Assembly (NCBI GenBank): GCA_029448655.1
Contig: JACCLO010000013.1
Location: forward strand, 682,001-746,000
Source of the DNA: Wolfiporia cocos
Taxonomy: Eukaryota; Basidiomycota; Agaricomycetes; Polyporales; Phaeolaceae
Length of the DNA: 64,000 bases
Direction of reading: 5' to 3'
Shown: positions 11,901 through 22,844 of the stretch, piece after piece
How the letters are laid out: every line of letters begins with the position of its first letter
Numbering within the stretch: the stretch's first letter is position 1
Program-made: the position numbers and the translations under genes
Notes under the pieces: model-generated
The model's database searches: none
What the model saw: the letters and a program-made list of their open reading frames with translations, nothing else
What the model was told of the DNA's origin: nothing

Positions 11901-12144
11901 ACCTTTAGATACACCTGAGCCAGACTCTGTTACGACAAATGCAGACCGGACGGGCGCAAGATCAGAGAATAGCGTCTTCAGGTCGGTGGATGTCGCAGTA
12001 TACGGTAGGTTTGAGACGAAAAGAGTTGACCTGCTTCGGCTTCAGGTTACCGAGATGGTAAGGGAAACAGCGTACTCACCCATGCGCAACAGACAGAGCG
12101 ACTCCATCCTCTCTTTCCTTCCTTTTCCCAAGCGTGCTTGCCAT
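8962..12144 (-). CDS. multi-RRM nucleolar protein, NOP4/RBM28-like
   Basis: Seven exons on the minus strand (12144-12080, 12030-11784, 11729-10483, 10434-10266, 10217-10019, 9961-9225, 9174-8962) give an unbroken frame of 958 residues. RRM1 begins STLFVSNLPYTATS. A degenerate RRM (VVISGLPPSV) is followed by RRM2 (LIIRNLPFDITEQDL), RRM3 (TLFVRNVPFEASEDEL, with RGTGFVCF as RNP1) and RRM4 (LSIRQLPIFVTERML, with KGYGFLEM). A long acidic Glu/Asp tract precedes RRM3, and the C terminus is Lys/Arg-rich. This order matches Nop4 and RBM28, needed for 60S ribosomal subunit assembly in the nucleolus. The 11730-11783 intron has no GT donor in frame; a GC donor or an alternative acceptor is required. Confidence 0.88.
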
Positions 12145-12890
12145 TTCTTTTTGCGATACAGATGGCAGCCGCCTTCGAGGCTAGAAGGGACAATCTGTTG
12201 CGATGCGCCCTGGTAAGATTGCGAACGGCTCAAAGACGAACTTACGGAATAATGCGAAGCGGGACAAGAAATCAAGACGAGCAATTGGGTCCCGTGACTT
12301 ACGTAAATGCAAATAGCAAATCAGGCGCACGCGTTTATGTGTCCTCGCTTCCGACATTGCTGCCAGCTCCTGGAAGATCCATAGAATACAAACTTACTTT
12401 CTGATGATGTTCTCGTTTATGAAGCGAGAATTGTATGGTACGAAAATTGCGATCGACGGCATCTAGGTCATCACCGACCTTCTGAATCGCCGTCACTGAT
12501 ATTGGGCGCTAAAACGTCTCCGAACCTGTTTGAAGTGAACAGGTGCGGTTGTAACCATAGCGCGCAAGCTAACCGCAGATAGGCATGGAACGCTGGGATC
12601 AGGTTTGGCCATGACAGGATACGGCAGCGAAGCATATTTCAATGGGATAGAAGTGTCACTTTCAATGATCTGGCAGATGACGACGATCCTTGCTGAAACC
12701 AATCTCGACACCTTACGTACAATAGTACAAGACTCGGCTCTTGCAGACCCTGGTGGCCCTCCACCGTACCCGCTGCATCTATTGAAATGCATCGTCAGCG
12801 CTGAGTTCCCCAGCGGCCTGCGTGATTGATCAGAACCAGGCCGTTAGCGAATAATTGCAAGTGGTAGGTTATCATTGGTATTAATCCGTA
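12145..12890. other. intergenic, NOP4-like promoter side
   Basis: Contains the upstream region of the NOP4-like gene. A plus-strand frame at 12605-12829 (about 74 codons) and a minus-strand frame at 12493-12792 overlap; neither has a recognisable domain and neither is accepted as a gene. Confidence 0.4.
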
Positions 12891-12948
12891 ACATGGCTCA
12901 GCTGGCTACAAGCATTTTCTCGTAGTTCATTTTCTCTGTATATATTGA

Positions 12949-13140
12949 CTAATTCCGATCGATGTCTATGTTCAGACAAGAGTCCTCGCTCATATCGACG
13001 TCGCCATCGTGCGATAAACTATGGGGATGCTTAATCCTAGGACAGCATGTACGGCAATCATGCTCGGAGCCACCCTAATACAATAAATTCGCCTTCAGCG
13101 ACGCCGTGACAAACGGACTGTCTCCGCTCCAATCATACAT
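12949..13140 (-). pseudogene. conserved short minus-strand frame, segment copy A
   Basis: Reading the minus strand, about 64 codons match the intact frame at 17286-17483 in segment B: WSGDSPF, SEHDCRTC, HDGDVDM and NIDIDRN with stop. One in-frame stop codon interrupts it before GGSEHDC. It lies roughly 230 bp upstream of the first recognised DUF6533 exon. It may be a terminal exon of an older gene or non-coding promoter sequence that happens to be open in one copy. Confidence 0.35.
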
Positions 13141-13351
13141 CTTCGCCGGGTGTTATATCCTGGAGACTATATCATAGCTGTCTCGGGTTCATTGACATCC
13201 GCCTTGATTGACAATCTTGCGCATCCAGTATGTTGGCATACCATGAAACGGAGGTCTTGAAGACACTCAATGAAGAGTTAAGAGTCTCTCGACTGTATCG
13301 TTGTAACTAACGGCTGACATCCGTCGAACTGAGCTAGCCAATTAAAGACCT

Positions 13352-14985
13352 ATTGTGTTGCGGCTGGCTGCGGTAAGGAGAATCCATGAATGAAAAGTCC
13401 AGCGAAATTGATGACTTCTAATTTCCACAGCACTCATCCTTTACGATTACAGCTTGACGTTAGGGCAAGAGATACGGTTAATCTGGACATGGAAAAGTAT
13501 ATCAAGGAGTCCTATGGCCCTTTTCGTGCTCAACCGATGTGTCATGATAAGTGTCGCTGTGGCATATATATTGCTCATCCCCTGGATCAATTGCACTGTG
13601 ACAGTGAGTATATTAGCTGCCTGATTATGACGCAAACTGACGGATTCAATATTAGAGGTATGTGGCCATCCATGTTTCACGTTGACTATAGGACCTCGTT
13701 TCCAGCCATTCTGCTATAGTGAGCAGCCGGCCGTATTCGTTGCTATCGCTACGAATGCATCTCTAGCTATGTGGGCGCGTGAGTAGCACAAGGCCAGGTC
13801 GTAGCGCGGTCTCACTTACCTATATACTGCCAGTCGTCTCCGCTCTCAGAGTTTATGCCGTTACTCAGCAGCGCTGGCTCCTTACAACTGTCACGATGCT
13901 TTTGGGCTTGGCTCCAGTCGCCATTAACACTGTAAGGCCTACTCTGTCATTCTCAGATACTCAGCCTACTCGTTCCCGCAGACCGTCCAAGCTTGCTTAT
14001 ATTCTGCTGCTTCTCGTATAATGGACGCTCAATTTGAACTCCTTTCGTTTTCGACGGTGGCAAAGTGAGTCACCGTTGCATTACTCGTGTGAGGCCATGT
14101 ATAAACCAGTATACGTAGAAGTGAGCTTGTCATCTGCGCGCACATAATGCGTTATATGAATCGGGCAGTGAGCTCATGGCTTACCAGTGGGCGTGGTGGC
14201 TCGTACATGTAATTTGGCCTCGGATGTACTCGTCACACTGGTGACGTGGTACAAGCTACATCATCACAAAGCCCGGCTGCCTCGAATACAAGACGGATTA
14301 TCGCCCGCACAATCATTGATCAGGGACGGTAAGCACATTCTGATTATGTGAGAAGGCAGGATTGACAGCGACACTCACAGGAACGTTAAGCTTCATGTGG
14401 GTGACATATATACTTATCCAAGTAGAACTGACAATCTTCAAAGCATTTTATTCCTCCTGAACGCAACGGGCGTGGTCTTGAACCGCCTGCAGGCAAGTGT
14501 TCGATTCTCATTTCCGATCCGAAGCAGTAGCATGAATAACCCACAGCCATTCAGATCGCATATAGCTTCGTATATCTCGTCGACGCGTCCGTACGATAGC
14601 TCGCTGTTATCACGACGCAATCTAATGGTTTTCAAGTGCTACAACAGTCTTGATCTCACGGATCATGCTCAATCTACGTGAGGCATGCTTTATGCCCGAC
14701 GATCCGACTGGATATGAACTGGACACGGAGACTCTTGGTGCCGTAGGCGAAACTCAACAATCCGAGACGCGATCAACGGCGGTCGAGTTTCCAATGATAG
14801 CAAGTCGGCCGGAAAGCTTGCGCACCTCGCTATCTTGCGAGCCTGCGCCAAGTTCGTCTGCTCGGCAGGGAAACGCAGTGCATATCTTATACATGGACGT
14901 TGCTACCTATACATTAGAGTATGGATCTCAAGGGCAAGAGTCGGATGATCATCAGAACCATGGTGTAATTGCTACAGAAAACTGA
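13352..14985 (+). CDS. DUF6533-type integral membrane protein, copy A
   Basis: A coherent chain of exons was found: (start unresolved)-13372, 13431-13603, 13658-13778, 13834-13931, 13982-14064, 14110-14120, 14188-14328, 14381-14396, 14444-14492, 14555-14586 and 14637-14985. All phases agree and give at least 357 residues. The first part has ILYDYSLTLGQEIRLIW, the DUF6533 signature (family: YDYLLTF-EV-LIW). Hydrophobic segments follow (VAYILLIPWI, LAMWALVSALRVY, MLLGLAPVAI, LVTLVTWYK, ILFLLNATGVV), typical of a seven-helix fungal protein of unknown function, and the tail has VLISRIMLNLREA. Two exons are only 11 and 16 nt, and the intron after 14492 uses a GC donor (GCAAGT). The start codon and first exon were not resolved; an acceptor-like GAGCTAG lies just before 13350. 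Confidence 0.75.
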
Positions 14986-15076
14986 GCCTGACTCCATAAT
15001 TGTAGATATTGATGAGGAGGTTTTTCCTAGAAATTACTATACATAGATTCGGTCCTATAGATAGTGTCTCGAAATT

Positions 15077-17096
15077 TCACCTACGGGATAGATCAACATG
15101 TGAATGGTCATTCGAGCATCTCGTTAATCTTGCGATGTCGATTGGGCAAATGAGGTCTGTACTACTTCTGGGAAGACTTTCTGAGGCAAAAGTCGCATAG
15201 GTATTCTCTGATGCTAGCGGCAGAGCTGGTAAAAAATGTGGAGATTGTAAGTAGTAGACGATGACCAGATTGTCTACCAGTGATATTTGACACGTTGAGA
15301 ACGATGGGAAATGTATCAACAAATAAAGCGTGCCCGCTGAAGGACCGTGAACATAGCGGAAGATGGAGCCGTGGGACGAGGTGGCCACCGGCTGACGGAT
15401 AGATGGCCTATATTGGTTTGAGCATTTTATAGCCTGTAGCAAAACGAGAGGCATCGCACCTGCGATGCACGGCGGCAGATCCAGATGGTACTGCTTCACT
15501 GCAACCAGTCCGGAGGGGTCACTGCGTATCGTTGCCACATTGGTAAACGGGATATGCTGCCAAATGCAACAGACTGTACCTTTATATGGTATGTTTACTC
15601 GCTGTACGAGCTTGTGAAGCTGTACTAGATATTCTGTAGGAAGTTCTTCGGGCCCCGCGCCCGTACGGCAAGCTTGAATGTATGAAGACGCGCTACCTGC
15701 CAAACCGTCGAGGAAAAGCACGCTATAGCTTCCTGAACAAGAGCGGGGACGACGCTATAGAGAACCACCAACTCCTGGAGCATCAGACACACGCGTTCCC
15801 CCGTATCCGTAGTCTGCTGCAAGACAGCAAAGAGGGATGATAGCATGAATGAGCGGACATCAGCCATCAATGTCGTGAGGGTAGGGATGCGCGTAAGGAC
15901 GTCGAGCCATTGCGTTCTCCCCATCGCAAAATCGATCGATGTCAAGCAGGGGGAGCGCAAGGAGGTGAAAGACAGATTGGCAAATGCAGCCTCTCGTAAG
16001 ATGATCCGGGGCGAAATTGTTGTCCGCCAGCGCGCATTGAATACATTCGGACCGCCTGACTCCAATGTGACATCGACCAGTCTCATGCCATCGAGGATTA
16101 ATGACACATCCTCGATAGATGAAATATGGTCTTGCAGCGATGGGCAAAGCTCGCCAAAGTCAATATACGGATCAGTCAACGGCGGATAGAAATCAAAGAA
16201 CAATTCGATCCAAGTCAACGTTGGGAATTCCAGTAAGCTGAGCAGCTCGATGAGTACGGGATTGATGCATTGAGCTACGATAAATAAATCGCGTAGTTCT
16301 GGAAGGTGCACCCGAGGTTCAATATTGGAAGGTCGAAGGGGGGCCCACGTGAATGGCTATAGAGGCGCGGTCCCAGATGTAGCTTCTCGATGTTAGGGTT
16401 ATGTCTTAGAGTGTCACGAAGTGCACTTATTGATGCCACTACGACGTCTGTGAGGATCAATGTCGTGAGACCAGTACAGCTCGGAAGGCCGAGACTCCCT
16501 CGTTCCCATGAAAGCTCGCGTAATGGTGGAGTATGGCAGCCGAGGATTGGTAAATTGTGTGCATCAATACAAGACGAGTGTTTGATTCGCAGAGACTGAA
16601 GCTGTGGCATGTGGATATTATTGAAACCATCGCAGAAGGCGCGCCATTCATCTTTATCGACGTCATAGAGAACCAATTGAGACAGCCGGCCGACTTTAGT
16701 CGCAAGAATGTTTGCCGTGGTCCCAATACAAGCGGACATGATGCTTCGGTTGATAGCATCTAGAACACGACACTCCCGCCCGTCCCTGTGGGGGTGAAAT
16801 TTAAAAAAGCAGTAAGGTAATAGGCCGTGCCCGTGATATGCCAAGCGGAGGGGTAAACCCGATGATCGAGAGAGAATCAGCCTTAGGTTGGCTGTCCATT
16901 GGAACTTGATGCATGTCCACAGCCAGGGGGCAGAGAGCGCAAGTGTACGCCAGCGGGCACAGACATGGGTAGCCGTGAGGATGGTAATGCGGCTTGCAAG
17001 CGACTTTCTGGATAGCACTGGCGCTGTCGAGAACACAAGCCGAAATATCTCGTATAAGCAGTCATCACTGAGGGAATGAATAGGAGCGATTGACAT
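15077..17096 (-). pseudogene. F-box protein gene with a frameshift
   Basis: The frame starting at 17096 opens with an F-box: SLSDDCLYEIFRLVF, then HVCARWRTLALSAPWLWTCI. It continues as a leucine-rich fungal F-box protein to about 16310. There it runs into a stop while the frame one base away (from about 16311 to 15625) continues the same kind of sequence (HLPELRDLFIVAQC onward). No splice sites explain the switch, so a one-base deletion or assembly error is likely. A third frame (15721 to about 15077) carries a plausible tail (SDPSGLVAVKQY). Such proteins usually recruit substrates to SCF ubiquitin ligases through Skp1. The gene lies between segment copies A and B and belongs to neither. Confidence 0.7.
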
Positions 17097-17285
17097 CTTG
17101 CGATTTTTGAAGTCAGCGCTGAAATTTTGGAGCGCCGATGAGACGGGGTAGCAGGCGCTTATGCATGCACAGTGAGTGACTTCGGAACCAACTGCATCCG
17201 GTGTGGGTCCACACCAGCTTCGGACAGGGTTCTGCTTAGCTGGCTTCAGGCGTTGTCTCGTAATTCGTTCTTTTCCGTATATTGA

Positions 17286-17483
17286 CTAGTTCCGATCAAT
17301 GTCTACGTTCTGGTAAGAGTCCTTGCCCATATCGACGTCGCCATCTTGCCATAAATCTAGGGGAATGCTCCACTGACTAATTCTGGGATTGCAAGTGCGG
17401 CAGTCATGCTCGGAGCCATCCTGTTTCGTCTTCAGCAACGCTTTGACAAATGGGTCGTCTCCGCTCCAACTATTCAATTCCAC
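17286..17483 (-). other. conserved short minus-strand open frame, segment copy B
   Basis: An open frame of 65 codons, MELNSWSGDDPFVKAL ... SEHDCRTC ... DGDVDMGKDS ... NVDIDRN. The same sequence recurs with damage upstream of copies A (12949-13140) and C (about 22490-22680). No known domain is recognised; HDCRTC and the acidic tail are the most constant parts. The three copies share their whole upstream DNA, so conservation alone does not prove coding. Confidence 0.35.
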
Positions 17484-17679
17484 GGGCGTGATATCCTGGA
17501 CACTATATCATCGTTGTCTCAGTTCCATTAACATCCATCTTGGTTGACAATTTTGTGCAGCAAGTATATCGGCACACTACGAACCAGAGGTCTTGGAGAT
17601 GCAAAAAGAAAGGTTAAGAGTCTCTTGGCTGTATTTTTGCAGCTAATGGCTAACATCTGTCAAACTGAGTTAGTCCCAT

Positions 17680-19018
17680 CGAGGCCTATTTCGTAGCGGC
17701 TGGCTGTGGTAAGGATATTACATGGACGATCAGTCCAGAGCAGTTAATATTTTATATTTTTCATAGCACTCATCCTCTACGATTATAGTTTGACGTTAGG
17801 ACAGGAGATACGCTTAATCTGGACCTGGAAAAGTAGATCAAGGGATCCTATGGCCCTATTCATGGTCAACAGATGTGTCATGTTAAGCGTTGCTGTGGCA
17901 TATATATTGCTCATCCCTTGGATCAAACCCACTACGATAGTGAGTGTGTTTGTTGCATGAATGTTCCGCAAACTGACGAATTCGATGGTAGAGGTGTGTG
18001 GCCGTCTCCTGCACGTTGACCACTCGGACCTCATTTTCAGCGATTTTGTAACAGTGAGAATATATTCGTTTCTATCGCTATGAATTCATCTCTAGCTATG
18101 TGGGCGCGTAAGTAGCACTAGCCAGGTCACAGCATGGCCTCACAAACCTATACACTACCAGTTTTCTCTGCTCTCAGAGTGCATGCCCTGACTCAGCGGC
18201 GCTGGCTGGTTATTATAACGATGCTTCTGGGTCTGGTCCCTGTCGCCACTGACATTGTGAGACTTACTCTGTCATTTTCTAATGCTCAATCTACTCATTT
18301 ACGCAGACCCTCCAAGTTGGTAAATATACTGTTGCTTTTCATCTAAAGGACGTCCCACTCGAACATCTTTCGATTTTGACGGTAGCAAAGTGAGTCACCG
18401 TTGCATTGTTCTCGTGTGGTCATATACCAACCAGTATAAATAGACGTGAGTTTGTCACCAGCGTAGATATAGCGCATCATATGATATGAGCAGAGAGCTC
18501 GTGGTTCTATAAGTGGGCGTAGTGGCACGTACATGTCATATTGCCTCGGATACACTCGTTATCCTGGTAACGTGGTACAAGCTACATCATCACAAGGCCC
18601 GACCGCCTCGAATACAAGATGGATTATCGCTCGCACAATTATTAATCAGAGACGGTGAGTATTCTAATTTGATGGGAGCGCAGGATTGACAGTTGCACTC
18701 GCAGGGACGTTGAACTTCATGTGAGTGATATAATCGCCTGCAGGCAAGTGCCTCTTTCTCAATTCCTCTCCGAAGCAAGGGTATGAATAAATGACAACCA
18801 TGCAGATCACATATAGCGTCGTATATCTCATCGACGCGTCCGTACGATGGCTTGCTATGGTCATGATGCGATCTAATGATCTCCATAGTGCCACAACAGT
18901 CTTGATCTCGCGCCTCATGCTCAACCTACGGGAGGCGTGTTTTGTGCCCGACGATCCGACTGGATATGAACTGGGCACAGAGACTCTTGGTGCCATATGC
19001 AAAGCTCAACAATTTTAG
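17680..19018 (+). pseudogene. DUF6533-type gene, copy B, decayed
   Basis: This copy aligns exon by exon with copies A and C: the signature exon (LTLGQEIRLIWTWK), ALRVHALTQRRW and GLVPVATD, the 11-nt microexon, LGVVARTCHIASDT, the 16-nt microexon (18705-18720) and LISRLMLNLREACF. Three lesions mark it as dead. A TGA at 18017-18019 lies in the frame that the downstream exon requires. About 73 bp are missing between the 16-nt exon and the GC donor, removing nearly all of the exon that in A is 14444-14492. A TAG at 19016-19018 cuts the C terminus about 80 residues short. It retains the A-type gene structure, so the duplication was at DNA level. Confidence 0.75.
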
Positions 19019-20678
19019 ACGCCATCATCAGCGTTCGAGCTTCATTCCATGGTAGCGAGTCGCTCGGAAGGCCTGCGCACCTCGCTATCTTGCAGACCCG
19101 CTCCAAGTTCGACTGCTGTGCAGGGGGATGTAGTAAACGTCTCATCCATGGATGTTGTTACTTCTACATTTAATTAGAATATGGCACGCAAGGGAAAGAA
19201 ACAGATGATCATTAGAACCATGATGCAGTTGCTACAGAAAACTGCCCGTTATTCCTTAACTGTAGACATTAATTATGAGGTTCTTTCTAGAAATTACTGT
19301 GCATAGATATAATTCGACACACGGGCCCAGTCGTCAGCGCGTCAGCAGGAGCGCTCCGCCGACATGGGCTGATCCATCAAGTATTGGTACGGTATTGAAC
19401 GTAACTATCATCGGTACATTCCGAGACTTGAGACGAACAAGTTCCGGTTGAGCTGCAGCTCAGTATTCCGCCAACATAGCTCCTCTGAGGTCGACCCAGA
19501 GGGTTCGGGATTTCTGAGCAGCGGTGAGAAGCAGGATTGTCAGATACTCGACTGAAGCACTGAAGGGGGATTGATTCAACATACAGATCTATCGCTCGCC
19601 AGCCTGTACTGTAGCCTCCAAACTGAAGATGTATTTCATCAGCTCTTCACCGAACTTGCAGATGCAGTACAGCGTGTTACAAGCTGCAGCTAAAAAATAT
19701 TACCCTCTCACAAAGAGGGCTTTCTCCGTTTCTTCGTCCCTGACGCAGAGGTTGCACAGGCACAAGGCCTTCGTCGCTGGTTATCAACAATTATTAACTA
19801 ATCCATCAGTGGGATAGCAATTGTCCAGTATGTCATGAAAACGTGTCGCATACATTTTGAGAGGTCAGTAATCCAATTAACTGTATATCTCGACTAAAGA
19901 GCATCATTGGCATGTTCTCTGAGGACGATATTCAGTCCTGGCGCGACTCCTGCTTGAAATCTGCATACGAAGCTGTAAAAAGTATGCCTTTCTACCTTAC
20001 TGGTAGACGATGTGGAAGGGATGTGCGGAGATGCAGTAAAAAGCAGTTCGCCGGCTGTATGCGCGAGAGACCGGGAGGGTGCGTGCGGGAATGCGAACAA
20101 ACCTCGTGGGCTGGGCGGCTGGGCGTGCTTACGAGTGACCTTCTACTCGCGCTAAACGTCCGGCTACTCTTGAGGGGATGGCGTCGCCTCGCTAGAACTC
20201 AGAGATAAGCTAGATACGAAAAGCGCGGGAAGAGAGATTTTTCACAACGTCTCGAATGCCAGGTTTTTATGTTACCTGATGCTAGAATTCGAGAGCCGAT
20301 TCAAAAGCGACAGTACAGAAACTATGACGAAAGGGCTTGGAGAAAGTACCTAATTGAGTAAAGGATTTGCCATAATAGTATAAATGAGCTGGGGACCGCG
20401 TCATCGGCACAGACACGTCTGCCATACTCTAAGACATGTCAACCAGCTGACGCGCAATTGCTCGAACGCAATTGGCTGATCACAAACCGCGTCCGATTTA
20501 CTGGCTGTAATGAACTCTATTTATCTTTTGTACGAAAACATCCCAATGCCCATCCCGACAAATTCCTGTTCTGACTGGCTAATATTATGATATCATCACA
20601 TTCCAAATTGCACTGCAATAAGCCCTGGGGGAAATGCGACATGTTTGAACTCAAGAGAAACACAGGACATCAAGGCGC

Positions 20679-20770
20679 GATACCCCGAGCGTGTTTTGAC
20701 GGGTTTCTGTAAATACACCATGCAATAACCCGGCAATACCCCAGGGAAGCGATATCCTGTCAATACCTCC
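20679..20770. repeat. degenerate foldback repeat, copy 3
   Basis: Shares with the 22046 copy the words GATACCCC, GTGTTTTGAC, TGCAATA and CCTGTCAATAC in the same order. A short inverted pair, GTGTTTT at 20691 and AAATACAC at about 20711, keeps part of the hairpin. It is the most diverged of three copies and its limits are approximate. Confidence 0.4.
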
Positions 20771-22045
20771 TCGGATATTCTTATCTAATGCATCATGTGA
20801 CCACCATCACCCATATGCATATTACGCGACTTGAGACTTGCTTGAACGTGGACTTGTCCATTGACATCGACGACCAACCTTCACGCAGGCAAGCTTACCG
20901 CAGCCACCCTTACCCACCCTGCATATGCATGTTTTCTCAGCTCTGTTATAAGGCTTCACTTACTGACTTTGACACTCACCAGTCAGTCGGACATTCCAGA
21001 CTCTGTGGTGAGGGTTAAAATTCGCAATATCATAAGCAGTAATACCTCACAGCATGGGTTATGATACCGAATAGATGTGCAATCAAAATGTTGAACTCGT
21101 CCTTAGCGGACAGTCATTTCGGTGCGCATCTCTCCGTGTAATACCTCATTTCTGAATACATGTATGTTCCCAGATGGATGCTTGTCGTCCTTATATCGGT
21201 CAGGTTGCTTGCTTTGGTATGTCCTTAATACTGTCTGAGATGCTACACTATACACTAGCTTGATCACCCGCAGAACCTGCACCCGCAACATACGCTGATG
21301 CGGTCAACGTACTAGAGGGCTTGACATATGAGCTATCCGTTCCAGGTGTATGCTGTTCCACTTTCTGACCCTGACGTACCTGACTTCCGATGCGCGCTTT
21401 CATTCACCGGACTGCACTTGTGCCGTAGCGACAAGATTGCACCGGTACGCCGCACCCGATGCGCGCACTTCCAATATATTCGTTCACACTCTTGTAATGG
21501 TATGATATTCCATATATGCACTCTGCGTATTGGCTCACATGCAAACTATCCCAGAGAACACTTGTAGCTGGGTATATGCGCGAATTCATAGTATGTTCTG
21601 TCGTCCTGAGATCATAAGCTGCCATCGTTGACTCTGTGTGTTATGTAATACAGATTGCAGCCTGGATACGTTCGCTACTCGCCATGCTGGGCAATCCTGG
21701 TTTGCGGCTTGGCATTGCTCCGGTATGTAATAGTCATTGCAGAGTTGTCATAGCGCTAATTCTACTATGCTCAACAGTCGCAAAATGGATCCCTGGATGT
21801 GACCGCAACTGAGTTCGTAGACCACGGCTGGTCAATGCTTCAGCATGGTGTCAGTAGTATATCTATCTCTGCTTGTACTACATATACGTGTTTACACAAT
21901 ATATCTCGGCATTTCTTGAATGTTTGTGACATCCTAAGCGGCGCCCTACCCCAGCGGCGGCGAGCCCAATTCAGGCCAGGGACGGCGCTTATCGGAGAGC
22001 GCCTAAGGGGTATCGCTGGATTATTGCATGTGTATGTGGACAAAT

Positions 22046-22156
22046 CCGTCGATACCCCGTGCAATACCCAGCGGGGGTATCGACGGTGTTTTGACAGGGT
22101 ATTTACGAATAACCTGTCAATACACCGTCAGGGTATTGCTCATGATGTGCTGTGGA
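22046..22156. repeat. foldback repeat, copy 2
   Basis: Best-preserved copy. A perfect 13-bp stem pairs 22046-22058 with 22074-22086. A second stem pairs 22082-22103 with 22108-22129, with 20 of 22 positions matching around the 4-base loop TACG. The stems overlap over 22082-22086, so only one can form fully. A further inverted pair, GCAATACCC at 22061-22069 and GGGTATTGC at 22131-22139, spans the core. No coding sequence. The match to copy 1 (2424-2539) stops abruptly after GATGTGCTGTG. Confidence 0.75.
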
Positions 22157-22489
22157 AAGGCTCGAAACGATGGCATACAGGTGCGCTTACAGGCGCTTAC
22201 GAGTCGGAAGATGGCTCGGAACTATTTTGGCGCGTCGAGACGACGCGCAAAAAAAACGTGACTTTGACATTATTTTCGGGAACGACTGTAATTGTTAAGG
22301 CTCAGCCGCGTCCAGAATGTGTGTAATCGAAGCTAGGCCAGCGCCCCGTTAGCTGACACGAACGGCTGATCGTCGATGATCTGTACCTTTGACATTCGTG
22401 ACATGGCCTTGCATAGTTGGCTCAAGACACTGCCCTGTGATCCCTGATGATCCATGTATATCGAGCAGTTCCCATGATTGTTTTAAGGA

Positions 22490-22680
22490 AGAGTTCTTGC
22501 CCATAACAACGTCGCCATAACGCGATAGATCAGGGGCCGAATAGGGCAGCATGGCACGGCGGCCGAGCTGGGGCCACTCTAGCCTGAAAGGTCCGTCCCA
22601 GCAGCGCTTCGATAAAGGAACAATCTCCGCTCTGATTACGAGTTCTCGTGGAGCATCATGTCCAGGAGGCTATATCATGG
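22490..22680 (-). pseudogene. relic of the conserved minus-strand frame, segment copy C
   Basis: DNA aligns with 12949-13140 and 17286-17483, including the GGCGACGTTGTTATGGGCAA region and the SGD-SFIEALL part, but stops and frame changes break it. It is listed to define the left part of segment C. Confidence 0.35.
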
Positions 22681-22844
22681 TCGTCTCGGTTCCATGGAAC
22701 CCAACTTCACCGGCAACCCCGCGCATCGACTATGTCAGCAAGTAATGAGTCAGAGCTCTTGAAGTTCTATAAAGAGGGGTAAATGATCATATTTTTGGAC
22801 CCGAAGCTGACATCATTCAAACTGAGCTAGTATCATCGAGGCCT

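Larger units (their letters stand above)
19311..22430. other. intergenic between segment copies B and C
   Basis: No gene recognised. Short open frames on both strands (for example 19912-20208 and 21799-22326) have no domain and the latter overlaps a foldback repeat. The stretch contains foldback repeat copies at 20679-20770 and 22046-22156 and is otherwise unexplained. Confidence 0.45.
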
